NCBI RefSeq assembly: GCF_026745355.1
Contig: NC_079210.1
Location: 28,216,029 to 28,280,028 of the forward strand
Source of the DNA: Beta vulgaris subsp. vulgaris
Lineage: Eukaryota > Streptophyta > Magnoliopsida > Caryophyllales > Amaranthaceae
Length of the DNA stretch: 64,000 nt
Direction: 5' to 3'
Shown one piece after another: positions 25,037-36,902 of the stretch; position 1 is the stretch's first letter; each line of letters starts with the position of its first letter. Both the position numbers and the translations under genes were made by a program. A model generated the notes under the pieces. The model had not been told where the DNA came from, made no database searches, and saw only the letters and a program-made list of their open reading frames with translations.

Positions 25037-25362
25037 GTTGTTTGGTATATATGGAAATTTAAGTTTTATGTGAAGTTTAATTTTCATTTCCTATTAAATT
25101 ATTTCCCTTATGTAATTTCTAGAAAATAATTTTAATTTGTTTGGTTGACATCAAGGAATTTGCACTTTCCATGAATTTTGAATCATTAGGGGGAAAAAGG
25201 AAGGTGGGTGAATAAATTTTCACGTTTTGTGAGAATTTCAATTTTCCAAGAAATTTTCAATACCCCATTTTGTCCACTTCCCGTCAACCAAGCAACTCCC
25301 CAAATTAGAAAATCATGGATATTTCTATTGTCTATATAATCTTATGTATACCAAACAACTAC
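25037..25362. mobile_element. Putative MITE with GTTGTTTGGTATA termini
   Basis: Left GGTTGTTTGGTATA is mirrored on the right by TATACCAAACAACTACC, and the interior is AT-rich without ORFs. About 326 bp. The target duplication could not be settled, so the superfamily is left open. Confidence 0.6.
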
Positions 25363-25596
25363 CTCCATAAGTTATTATGAATTCGCAACTTTGATTGACG
25401 TGATACTTGTGAGAAATAATCTCCATTGACCTAGTTTGCATACATTTATTAATGAGTGGAGGTGGTTAAACGGTTAAGTGAATCATCGGAGTTGCAGTAA
25501 TATAAGTTTGTAATTTATTTTATTTACAATGGTTAAACAATAAATAAAAAAAAAAACACTATCCTTTTCTTGCTGCTATTGCAAGAATATGAGTGC

Positions 25597-26841
25597 TAGG
25601 GATGACAAGGGTCAGGTCTGAACTGGGTTCATATGGACCCCAATCCAGATCCGTTTTCAGACGCTTGATCCAGATTCGACCTGGATCCAACGGGTTTGAA
25701 AAAGTTGGATCCATATCCAGATACGACGTATCTACAAATCCAGGTCCAATATAGATTTCTTCATAATTGAAAATTTACAACTGAGTTTCAACTTAACCAC
25801 ACATGTCAATCAACAAATTAAATTAAACAAATTCAATTCAAGAAATTTAGCAATAAAATCATCGATTCACATAAAAAAAGCCTATCCTAATAATTAGGAA
25901 GATTACAGAAGAATTTCGCAACGAAAACCTAATAAATTTGAGGAAAAGTCCAGAACAAAAACCTAGAATTTGAACAATTAGAAGTTTGCGCAAGTGGTGA
26001 TAACTGACGCTTCTTTGATGTGTAAACAATTGTCGAGTTTGTGCCGGAGAAGGCATCATCGCCGTTACAACAACAGCTTTGGCGCAAGCTCTTCGAGGAT
26101 ATAAAGCTCCGGAGAGAATGCCACGACATAATTGATGATTTAACAGTTATAACCCACTAATAGATTTCCAATAAGTAAAAACAGGAGAATCAACATCGAA
26201 TTTGCGATGAATAGATTTCCAGTAAGGAAAATCTGATTATGATATACCTTCTACGATTCCAACTCGCTATTTTTGTGGAGGAGAGAGAAATTCGTAAGAT
26301 TCGACTTTTTTGGGTTAGTGTTATTTTATCGTTTAAATTGAAGTAAATTTTGAATCGGGTATGTGGATCATTATCCAGTTTAGCTCAATGAGATTTAATA
26401 GGCAATAATAGCTATTCAATAATTGAGGCCAATATTCTACATCTCTTCGAGGAGCCCAATGGGATGTAACGTGCAACATCAGCTCTTCAGAACCTCTTTT
26501 GAAGCACCGGTGTAGGTGGCCAATGGGAACTAAGTGAATGGCTAGAGAAAGAAAGGGGAGGCGTGAAAGTGAAAGGGAAAGAGGAGTTAGGGTTTAATGT
26601 TAGGGGTTAGGACATAAAAGGAGCGTCGAGGATCTACAGATCATATTTGTTTTATTAAAGCCCATCGCCCCACTCGCCTCCGAATCTTGAGCCAAGATCC
26701 GGATTCAGATCTGTAATTTGGCAATATAGGATTCAGATTCGACCTGGATCGAACGTATCTGAAATTTTAGGAACCAGATTCGTAAAAAACGGATTTGGGT
26801 CCACGGATTCCAACCGGGTTCAAGATCCATTGCCTTCTCTA
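25597..26841. mobile_element. Non-autonomous hAT element, 1245 bp
   Basis: The left end TAGGGATGACAAGGGTC and inverted right end TAGAGAAGGCAATGGATC are imperfect terminal repeats of a common plant hAT type. ATGAGTGC (25589-25596) and ATGGGTGC (26842-26849) form an 8-bp target duplication with one change. Subterminal regions repeat GGATCC/GATTCGACCTGGATC-like motifs in both orientations. No transposase is encoded. A related single end is at 49558. Confidence 0.88.
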
Positions 26842-27064
26842 ATGGGTGCCTTCACTCCTCTACTAGCCCTACAACAACTGAAAAAATCAAACTTAACCGC
26901 ATGCTCTTTGATTATTTTGACGATTGGTAAAATATCTATGTGGCTTTTTTGCGGGTCGATGTGTTCTTTGGTCATTTCAGTGCATAAGTTTTTATCATAA
27001 TACTCCGAGTTTTGTGCCCAAAATCCTGAATTGCATGCAAAATCGCATAAGCTTCGGTTTGTAA

Positions 27065-27067
<3 letters not shown>

Positions 27068-27133
<66 letters not shown>
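27068..27133. repeat. GA/CT dinucleotide microsatellite
   Basis: About 33 uninterrupted GA repeats. Stop-free reading in several frames gives artificial Arg-Glu or Ser-Leu proteins that are not real. Confidence 0.98.
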
Positions 27134-27134
<1 letters not shown>

Positions 27135-27889
27135 AAACACTTCAATGTCTTTGAAATATAATCCCAATAATCCTCTCTCTCTTTTACCCAGCCAATTAAT
27201 TGCTTCTCTCGAACCTCTTTCCCCAGGATTTTTCTTCCACACCCACCCACTTGCAAAATTGTTTGACTAGTCATCCGATTGTGACCTATCTACCAATTGG
27301 TTCCGAGTACATCATTTGCATGTCGGATTGTATCCTTAATTTCTTTCGAACCAAGGGATGTGAATGTTTGATTTAGCCTAACACTGTGATCTTTGATGAT
27401 GTGCATAATTCCATAAGGTTGCATTCTTCTCTCCCAAAAGTGATTTCAACACCGTGAATCCAAATACCCCATAGTGTTAAGATGAATTCCATATATACTT
27501 GGGTTATGGTCTTCTTGCTTTCTTTTTTTCTCGAAGGAGATTCAGTAAGTTTATGATCCAATTATCAATGCAGGTGATTTGAACTTTCAACTCTTATACC
27601 CATACTTGCTGACCAAATGTGCTGAGAAATTGCAAATACCAAATTTTAATCCCTATTATGATTAATAATTAGAAAAATAAAATTTTGAAAAAGAGACAAA
27701 CAACGGAACCATCATGAGTCATGGGGAGTGCACCTCATGAAAAAGCACATTCCGCCACATGCTGCAAGTTATGTTTCGGCAGACGATTTTCCATGTTTGC
27801 CTTGATCATACAATTTTCTTTTTTAAGCCATATTTTTTTGTCCATGCAAATAGGATTTCGGAAGTAATCAATAATTGTACTAACAGATT

Positions 27890-29075
27890 TTGATTAAACG
27901 TTTTGTCGTAAAATCACCCTCGTTGTTACTAATTTGACGAGTTTACGTTAAATGCTTTAAGTTTAATCATTCGAAAAACGAAAAATAAGTCGCTCCTAGT
28001 TGACGGAATTTTAATCGTCTCTAAATGGAGTAAATTAATTTTCTTAGTATACCTGTAATTTGAAACAACCAATTACATTGGTTTATTTATCGGTTAAGAA
28101 ATAAGAATAAGCATAAGAATAAGAATAAGAATAGGCCTCAAAATCTTACTTTATAAGACGAGAAGAAAGGTTAGGGATTCGTTTTTTTCACGGCGAATTT
28201 TTATGTTGCACCTGGTGTAGTGCCAATGCGTGGTTCACATGGGCTGTGCGTTCAACCCATTGCTCTGTGCGCTATGCAACGAGCCAATCAGCACCCAAGC
28301 ACATTTTCCGATGTTTTTCTCATGATAAATAGATTTTTGTTGATTAAGGGGATAACTAAGCTATGTAGGAAGAGAATAATGGATTGAGAAATCAGATATC
28401 ATTCTTAATAAAAAAAGCAAAATCATATTAATAAAAGAAAATGAATATTTGTATTTCTTTGAAAATATGATTTTTTGGATAAAATTCAGATTTTTTGATA
28501 AAAAAAATCATATTTTCTATCCTCTTAAAACACTAGTTCTTCACTCCATTTCGTCTATAAATACTCTCCCTTCATACACACTTAATTCACACAACATTAC
28601 TTCCACACAAAAACATCATAACAGAGAAAGGAAATCATTAGAAAAGAGAAAAAAATGTTATGTAGTATTTAAAGTTAAACAAAAAAGAGTAATTTTTTAG
28701 TAGAAGTAAGAAGTTCATCAAAAACAAAAAAAAAATTAAGTTAGTAATTAAGTGCATTCGAAATTCACTTAAAATATTAGGAAAATAAAAAATAGAAACA
28801 TTTGCAAATGAATTGCACCATTGAGTTTGCAAGGTAAATTATTGTTTCTTTTTATTTTTATTTATCTTAATTAATCATTTAAAAACTTTTTCTTTGATTT
28901 TTCTTTCCATTTATTTTTTTCAATTATAGAGTGATTTGGGTATATGGAAGTCCTAATTGGTTCCCAACCTTCAAATCATACTATCTATATATTCAACTTT
29001 ATTGGGGAGACTCCTAGGAACTATATATGTAGTTAACATGTTTTTCTTAATCAATTTATTATTAATCACCACCTA
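27890..29075 (+). repeat. LTR-like arm, plus orientation, of an inverted pair
   Basis: Diverged but collinear with the reverse complement of 30745-31990. Matching landmarks in order are a GACGAGTTT/CGTTAAAT phrase near 27935, a short GCG-rich segment near 28210-28300, AATATGATTTT near 28465, a TATA box (CTATAAATACTC, about 28554), AAGAAGTTCATCAAA near 28708, and TGATTTGGGTATATGGAAGTC near 28932. The layout is that of a long gypsy LTR, with transcription directed inward. Confidence 0.65.
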
Positions 29076-29338
29076 ATCACTTTTTGTGAAATTATAATTT
29101 GAATTGTGTCTAAACATCTCCCTAAAAATGAAATGTAATTATGTACTCAATTTTAGTTTCGTACTTGATTTCACTTTCAGTCTGTACATAGTAAATAGTT
29201 CTTAAGATGTAATATCTTTCCTGTGAAGTTCAAAGTGTTTATGGCAATTGGGTTTTGAAATTTCTATAAAACGATATCTCTACCATTAATCAAAATTTAA
29301 ACAAAATTGTTGGTAAAACATGATTTTATACAGTTACC

Positions 29339-30010
29339 ATGTTAGATTTTTCTTTACATAAAGTTCAAAATAAACTCATTTGGCTAAAAATAAATAAAAG
29401 ATGCAACCTTGAAGTAACATCAGTATATTTCCAACAGTATATAAATCATGGTCAGACGAAATTTGTACAATTTTATATCATGTTTACAAAAACGTTCATT
29501 GCACACAACTCTTTTCCAACTGACTGGGCTGATAGGAATTTTCATAGCAGAGTAGCATTTTTTTATAAAAAATTTTCCCTCAGAGTAAACTCATGGATTA
29601 TGTTCCCTTGATAAAAAAAACTCTCTGGAACTCGTAATTTTCTTCAACGCCCATGCCATAGTCTGAGGAATAGGCATTGTCCACATGTTGAGTTGCTTAA
29701 TATGATAAGAGTGCATCCACTTTATTCACAGTTTGTCTTGTTTCATAGAAATAGCCCAGAAATGCTTAGCTATAGCAGCTTTTTTGTAGGAACATCTTTA
29801 CCTGTCCACAGATAAATCCTACAAAGACTTTGAATATCCTTCATAATATTTTTGGGCAGAATAAATATTTGACAACAAAAAATTTGCATACTGAGAAGAA
29901 CAATTTTAACAAGCTGAGCCGTGCCTGCATACGATAAGTTTATAGCACTTCAAGTTCTTGTTCTAGCCATAATCTTCTGTATTAAAGGTTTACATGCAAG
30001 GTAAGAAAGT
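29339..30010 (-). pseudogene. LINE reverse transcriptase C-terminal fragment
   Basis: The minus strand from about 30000 reads YAGTAQLVKIVLLSMQ, FILPKNIMKDIQSLCRIYLW, then further left KQDKL and HIKQLNMWTMPIPQTMAWAL, all hallmarks of the plant LINE region between RT and zf-RVT. Stops and frame changes make it a dead fragment. It lies between the two inverted LTR arms. Confidence 0.75.
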
Positions 30011-30744
30011 TTTTTTTTTTTGTGGAGAAAAGGACTCCAAGAGGAATCTGAATGGGAAATCACCAAGAGGAAACTGAGTAGCAAGGTAACAACGTTTCAG
30101 TCACAACTCGAATTATGGTGAATTCTATGCCAAGACTTGTCAAAACAGGACCTTTATTCAATTTGTTCGTTGGAATCTAACTTATTGAATTTATTTTTGA
30201 CGTGATATGATCATTCTAGGCACCTTGAAAGATTAGAATGGAAATTACCACTCGAATTCGACACTTCTAAGACCACATTTTGTTTATTTTCGTAAGTGAA
30301 GAGAAAATCAGTATTCTTGAATTTAGTGATTTACATAAATGTTTTTGCAAAAATGATATAACATTGTATAAAATTCATACGAAAATGCTTTTTATATTTT
30401 TGGAAAGCCATGGATGTTTTTAGTTTTTTCTAAATGATTTTATTTTGAACTTTATTGACAGGATAAGCTTAGGTGGTACTGGACAAAATTAATTCTGCAA
30501 AACAAAAATGTATGATTTTTAATTATTTGTACAAATTTTATTTTTTAGACATTCCAAAGCCTGTTGCTGGAAACATTTTGAACTTCATAAGAAAAATATT
30601 ACATCCTAAAACTATTTATATGATATAGACGAAAAATAAAATAAAGCCCGAAATTAAAACCGATTATAATTACAGCATCATATTTTCTTTTTTATGGAGA
30701 TGTTTATGCACAACTTTTCTTGAATCTTTTTATGAAAATATTTT

Positions 30745-31990
30745 TTTTGGTGATGAACAACTTGATTAAGGAAAATCACATAGTCACATTATTTCCTAAG
30801 AGTCACCCCATTAGAGTTTGACTATTCTAGGTGGGGTGATTTAAGGTTGGGAACCTATTAGGACTTCCTCATACCCAAATCACTCCAAAATTTTTAAAAA
30901 ATGGTAAGAAGAAACAAGGAGAAAGTTAGTGGATGATTGAGGAGATAATCAAAAAAATAACAAAATCTACAATTTCACCTTGCTAGCTCAATGATGCACT
31001 TCCTTTTGCAAATTTTTCTACCTTTTTGTGATTTTTATAATTTCTAAGTGAGTTCCTAAATCCACTTAATTACTAAATTAAACTTTTTTTTTGGTTTTTT
31101 TTTTCCTTTGATGAACTTCTTTACTTACTAATTAATATCTTTACTTTTACTTTCTTTTTCTTGAATGTGATTTTTAGAGGAAGGAAGTAGAGAAGATGAG
31201 AGTAGTATTGAGAGAAGCTGTGAAATTAAGTCAATTTTAGCTCAACTTAGTTTTGAAGCAAAAAAGGAGGGTATTTAGAGGGAAAATGAGGGAGATAAAC
31301 TAGGGTTTCAAAGAAGTAGAAAATCATATTTTTTAACCCAAAAAAGCTGATTTTCCTCATCTTAATCACCCTAACGATATCACTCCAATGACCACACCCT
31401 AATGCTCACCCTAATGACATCATCAAATCTCCTTGGAAATAAAATATTCTTATTCTTTTTGGATTTTCTCATAAATGACGCAAAATCAAATTTTCAGAAA
31501 ATGTTCTTCCCTAAACACCCTAATAAAGCTAATTAGAACGCTGCGGGAAACGCAGGATCCTGCGTCAGGCGCGAGGCTCTGTGTCTGGCGCAAGGCATTG
31601 TTGTGTGTTAGGCGCATAATCATGCATCTAGCACATGATCATGTGCCGGGCGCACACTGGAATCTTGCAGAAAAAATCCGGATTCTCCCCTCTTACACAT
31701 GGGATTTGATTCTTATATATTCTCACTTCTTTTCATGATTCTTATTCCCTAACTGATGGATAAAAGATGTAATTAGTGGATAAATAATATTTTATTATTC
31801 TTTATCCAATGAAAAATTACTTGGCCATCAAGAAAACTGATTAATACCGGTTTTGGGATACGACTAAAATCCCGACGCCTAATCGTGACTTTTTTTTCGT
31901 TTTTTCGAAAGACTAACTTAAGACAATTTAACGAAAACTCGTCAACTTAATAAAGACTAGAATGATTGTACTATGAATCATTTTATTAAA
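30745..31990 (-). repeat. LTR-like arm, minus orientation, of an inverted pair
   Basis: Reverse-complement partner of 27890-29075. It carries the same ordered landmarks, including the GCG-rich segment (31540-31680) with repeated GTCAGGCGCGAGG/CTGGCGCAAGG motifs, a weak TATA equivalent (CTCTAAATACCC on the minus strand, about 31276), and the minus-strand GATTTGGGTATGAGGAAGTC near 30880. Confidence 0.65.
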
Positions 31991-32311
31991 ATGGTGGTAG
32001 TAGTTATTGACTACGACTCACGACAAATTATAATTCTAAGCCGAAACTGCATGACTAATACACAAAACTGAAAAACCGTACGACGGAATGAAACTCATGC
32101 TCTGAGACGAAACATGCATTTGACAAGGCGCACGCTCCACAATGCATGACGATTTTTGTTATATTTATTTCTTTTCAAAGTCTTCGTTTATCCGAAAAAG
32201 GGGTTCAAAGGTGTCTACAAAATCAAATAATGATACCGCGTTAGCCTCTTCTATTTGTCTCTTGGCTGAGAAACTGACTCAATAAAGGTTGAGTGTCCTC
32301 ATACTGCAGGG
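31991..32311. other. Leader-like sequence before gypsy gag
   Basis: No ORF. It probably belongs to the untranslated leader of the gypsy remnant that follows. Confidence 0.4.
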
Positions 32312-33224
32312 GATATGTTTGAAAGATTAGCAAAGATTAAGCCGTCATTCTTTAAGGAACAAACTGGCCCTATTTTCTTAGAGAGCTGGATTAGGGATTT
32401 TAATAAGATTTTTGGGGTTGTGAATTGTCCCGAGGATATGAAAGTAGGTCAGGTTGTGTTGTATCTGAAGGATGAGGCTGATTTATGGTGGAAGAAAAAT
32501 AGAAATAGAATTTATGTTGTGGAAGGGTTTAATTGGGATTCCTTTATTGCTGCTATAAGAGAAAAAAATTTCATGCATTTATGCGAAAGCAAAAGGCACA
32601 GGAGTTCATAAACCTTAGGATGGGGAGTATGACCATTTATGAGTATTATATCAAGTTCATAGCATTGTCTAGATTTACACCTCAGGTCCTAGCGACTGAA
32701 GAGTTGAAAGGTCAGAGGTCTGAACAAGGTTTAACTACATAATATAAATTCAATTGGGGTTAGTAGTCAGACCTTTGTGTCCCTAAATGTCGTTTATGGG
32801 AGAGCTGCTCATATTTATGGTCTTCAGTTGAAGCGTGATAAGAAAAATGTTGTTGTAGGCGAGTAAAGAAAAGATTCCAACGTTGGAGGAAATCATGGGA
32901 ATTTTAAGAAGAATAGGAATGAGAATTTCCAAGGAAGGAATGTCCCAGGCTTTTATTGTAAGGGACAATCTGAGAGGAGCTACAACTGTAAAAGCTGTAA
33001 TAAGAATCACCCTGGAAGAGACTATAAAGGGGATCTAGTGACCTGTCATTACTGCCAAAAGAAGGGGAATAGAGAGTTTGAGTGCTTCACCAAGCATAAA
33101 AAAGAGCATAATGGTAATGGGAATGGTAATAAGGAAAGGTATGGGTTCAGTCAATCAAACAACCAAGGGTCGAAGCCTACAGGGTCGCATAATGGTCAAG
33201 GAAGCTATACTAATCCTGCTAATG

Positions 33225-33273
<49 letters not shown>

Positions 33274-34016
33274 CCAGATCAAAGCTCCGTGGACGTTGTT
33301 CGTGATGAGTCGTAATGAAGTTGAAAAGTCTGTTGACGTAGTTTCCGGTACTTTTTATATGAACTTTGTTTTCGTTAAAGCTTTATTTGATTCTCGAGCA
33401 AATTAATCTTTTATTTCGTCGTCCGTTATAAAAGTTTGGGGTTAGTAGAATTTAAAGTAATTGTGCTTCCCATAAGTATACCTACTGGAGAAGTTATAAG
33501 GTATACTAAGTAATTTAAAGACATACCTCTGAAGATAGAAGACTATGTTTTTCCTTCTAATTTGATAGAACTCAATCTGGGAGACCTAGATGTTATTCTA
33601 AGGATGAACTGGTTAGGTTTATATAAGGCCAAGGTAGATTGTGAAGCTCATAAGGTAGTGCTAAGAAGCCCTTTAGGGAAGTTAACTTCATACCGACGAT
33701 TTGGGAAGCCTAAGAATTTTGGTGTTATTTCCTCAATGCAAGTGAAGAAGTTGGTAAAGAAGGGATGCGAGTTATTCTTTTGTAGTGTACGAGATGTGAC
33801 CAAAGACGTTGAATTGAAGATTGAGGACATACCAATTCTGAGTGAGTTTATGGATGTGTTTTCAAGCAAGATTTATGGTACGCCTCCTAGGAGAGCCATT
33901 GAGTTCACCATAAACTTAGTTCCTGGTACTGCACCTATTTATAAGGCACGTTATAGAATAGCACCTCATGAGATGAGGGAGTTGAAGACGCGGTTGCAAA
34001 AACTGTTGTAAAAGGG
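32312..34016 (+). pseudogene. Ty3/gypsy gag-protease-RT remnant, truncated
   Basis: From 32312 the sequence gives a Retrotrans_gag domain (MFERLAKIKPSFF, GPIFLESWIRDFNKIF, VLYLKDEADLWW), then out of frame RMGSMTIYEYYIKFIALSRF, a zinc-knuckle region (CHYCQKKGN, with part of a second), an Asn homopolymer, a protease active-site region reading LFDSRAN where DSGA is usual, and an RT start (DVILRMNWLGLYKA, INLVPGTAPIYKARYRIAPHEM) to 34010. Several stops and frameshifts are present. RT palm, RNase H and integrase are missing; an unrelated repeat begins at 34018. The wording fits a chromovirus such as Tekay (inference). Confidence 0.85.
33225..33275. repeat. AAC trinucleotide microsatellite in gag
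   Basis: About 17 near-perfect AAC repeats, read as a poly-Asn tract in the gag frame. It is probably an expansion after the element died. Confidence 0.95.
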
Positions 34017-34017
34017 T

Positions 34018-34140
34018 TAGATGTTCCACTAAACTTAATATTTGTTGATAAAAAGTAATATACTAGGTAAAAAAAATGTTCCTCAATATTATTTTCATTT
34101 TCTAAACATACCAACTGATATGTGACTATGGTTTTAGTAA
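34018..34140. repeat. Dispersed repeat, second copy
   Basis: Shares ordered matches with 24884-25036, starting TTAGATGTTCCACTAAACTT. It abuts the truncated gypsy RT. Confidence 0.55.
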
Positions 34141-34975
34141 TTAGTTTTATCATTGTTATTGAGGTTAAGGATTGTTAGGAGTTCAAGAGAATTGATGGAG
34201 TTATGAAGCTATTCAAGTTCTATTATGTCGAAGCTAGGGAATGGTTATGCGTATGAGGTAACTTTTATGTTTAGTAAAATCATTTACTCATGCCCATGTG
34301 TGTGTGTGTGGATCTCTGTTTTGTTTTTATAATAATTAAGTTCGTACTATGGCCATAGTTATGAATGTGTGGATTGTGGAAATGTTATTCGATAATATGA
34401 ATATGTAACTGTTTTGTTGGCTTAGTATATGAACTGAAAATAGAAAGTGAGCAAGGTATGGGTGGAGGACGGTTACTCTTTTGACCTGATACGGTCGACT
34501 ACGCTCCATGGACTGTGAACCTTGGGGGGTAGTATTGCTAGGCTCCAAAGCCTGTACTTGCTACTGATTTATTTAAGAGAGTGAGCTACGCCAGCGTTGT
34601 AAGGAAATAAAATGATTATAACAAGCTGAAGTAAAGGTTACGAGTTTTCCACTCATTTTAGAATTTTGTTTGTTTTGTATTCCTCCCCTGAATTGCAGGT
34701 TTGGTATCAAGAGCTCGAGAATGGAAGGGAAGCGAGATTATGATATCTTAGTAGATTATGGATTAAGTTTGTATTTAGATAGCTGATTCAGGAATAGTTT
34801 CTGATATTTCATTTTATATAATATTTTGGGAATTTTAGTGGAGTTATTGGCGTAATTAAGGTTGTTTTTCGCTGCGAAGTAATTTACTTAAGAGATAATT
34901 GTTGTTTATGGATGTCGAGTGTGTTTCGCTAGCAGCTCGTAAGAACGGGCTGTTACACTATCTATCGACTAGTTT
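34141..34975 (+). repeat. Gypsy 3' non-coding/LTR-like remnant
   Basis: No coding sequence. The phrase GCTCGTAAGAACGGGCTGTTACA near 34937 resembles the 3' part of chromovirus LTRs, and it lies on the same strand downstream of the gypsy gag-pol remnant. Borders are uncertain. Confidence 0.4.
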
Positions 34976-36902
34976 AATGATTCAATGATTAAACCTTATC
35001 TCAAGAGGAAATTACATGTCTCCTGTTAGCTTCTTCATTATATTTCAAAAAAATTCATTTCCTGCAATTTCTATTCGTTATTTTAGTTTAGTAGCTTTAG
35101 TATAGTTTTGATATTTGAAAACCCCCCATATTATATAGTAATAGTTATTTATATAATTAAATAATTAGTTTAAGATGAACCGCGGTCTTTGTGGGTTCGA
35201 CCCTTACTTTCTTTATGTATTTGGTAGAGTTAGTGAGTGATTTATAAATTTAATTTTGTTGCAGAAACAACACGCATCAATCCCCGAACTCAATCTTTTG
35301 TTCATTTTGACCATATACAGAGTGTCGATGGGAAAATCTACATTGGATAAGTCTCTAATTTGTCCCTACGATTTCCCATGTCTAATTAGGTTTAAGAGTC
35401 TTCCTTTACAGTAGGGTAGTCAATACAAATATGCGCTTATTTCACGTAGGCAAAATAAAAACATGCCTACAATGTGGCGACTCCACTGGGGAGGATTTAA
35501 AAACAAAACAGAAATACATTTTTTAAATAAGTGGGTGACACTTGAGAAATACGATTCATACTCTTTTTATGCTTTATAATAACATTACAGTTTTGCATAT
35601 GCATTAGTAGTCTTTAAGCCGCCATAAGGACAATCGACCTTGCCTCATTAGCACATGTTCTATGCGTGAGGTCAACCCGGGGGGGTTTGCGCTTTGTCCT
35701 TTTAAAAAGCTTCCTGAGCGATAGTGTTGGATCTTAGTTATAAGCAAACCTACCCAACCATGGCATTGTTCTCTTGTTCCTGACTTGAAACTGGAGTGCG
35801 TCTTACATGTGCCCACCTCTTTAAGCAGAGGTAGGAAGCATGGGATCAATCTCTTAGTCATGCACTCTTTTAAACTGAACGTAAACCTGACCATAGTTCT
35901 AAACATAGAATCGGACTTTATGTTGGAACTTTTGCATCTATGTTACATGACATATTCTTGTTATTATCTTGTCTAATTGTCATTGTTATGCGTCGTTCTT
36001 AAAAATCGCGTCTAAATAACAAACAGAAGTGCATCAATTGGCCAAAACGTCTCCTAAATCCCCGAAAAATGTGTCTGGGAGTAGTACGCCAAGCGAATTA
36101 AGCTGCTCCTGGCGCATCACTTCCGCGCCAGACGCAGGGCTATTCGTCGCGCGCATCAATGTTGTGTGGCACACAGTCCGTGCATCGCATGCTTTTCGTC
36201 GATTTAGTCGTCGATCCTATGTTCAGTCCCATGTTTGTCTGTCTATATTCGCGTAAAACATGGTCGATTTAGGGGTCTCACCTAATTAAAAAAACAGCCT
36301 TTTGATGCAATGTCGACTCTGTCCTATAAAGTGCATAGTAGAGTTAGAATTGGCATGCATGTCTACGTTCTCACTGCTGTCCATATAATCTTCCCTATCA
36401 ATTCTACCCAATCAAATTCAACCAATTTTAAAAACTTAAAATTTTTAAAATCAATCCTACACCCTCTTCTATTATACTCTTTTTCAAAATCATTTACTAA
36501 AGTCCATCATACAAGACTTTTACAAAAAAAAATATGTTCAAAATCAATCCATATCTTTTCCAAACAAAAGAAAAAAAATCAGGAGTTTCTTTCAAAAATG
36601 AATTTCGAAAATTTTAAGCCCAACCCAAACACCTATCTTCATTCAATCTAATCAATTCAATCCATTTGCATTCATTCTAGGCCCAAATGCATTACAATCC
36701 AATTTACATTCATCCTAAGCCCGTCTAATTTGAGTCCCGTACATTCGCTAGCATTATAGTCGATCTTAGGCCCATATAAGTCTAGTTCATATCAAAATCT
36801 AGGCCCATTTGCATCTTTATGTGAAGTCTAGTCGAAGTCTATTCCTAATTCATTCCAATATAAGTCTAAGTCTAGTCCAATCTGTTATTTCACTAGGAAC
36901 AA
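34976..36902 (+). repeat. Tat/Ogre-like non-coding remnants with primer-site-like motif
   Basis: TGGCGACTCCACTGGGGA at 35475-35492 resembles the segment next to the 5' LTR in Ogre/Tat elements, where an Arg-tRNA primer is used. GCG-rich motifs at 36090-36160 (GGCGCATCACTTCCGCGCCAGACGC region) resemble those at 31540-31680. From 36660 the phrase AGGCCCA recurs in an AT-rich setting. No coding domain could be read. Confidence 0.4.

Larger units (their letters stand above)
25548..27600 (-). pseudogene. LINE 3' fragment with RNase H-like (RVT_3) domain, split by a hAT element
   Basis: On the minus strand 27560-27370 resembles the region between zf-RVT and RNase H (MEFILTLWGIWIHGVEI), and 27062-26850 gives the RVT_3 segment TEAYAILHAIQDFGHK, then PQKSHIDILPIV and FDFFSCCRASRGV. 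The reading stops at 26849 and resumes on the far side of the hAT element at 25596 with AHILAIAARKG and a stop near 25558, the expected end of this domain. A CT-repeat tract (27068-27133) lies inside. Frame changes and stops show decay. RNase H helps remove the RNA template in LINE retrotransposition. Confidence 0.75.

Noticed and set aside
26972..27274. Ser-Leu and Arg-Glu repeat ORFs
   Set aside because: Products of the GA microsatellite read in different frames. The only real signal there is the RNase H-like LINE remnant.
28449..28832. Short ORFs in the left LTR-like arm
   Set aside because: AT-rich, Lys/Phe-rich chance frames in non-coding repeat sequence.
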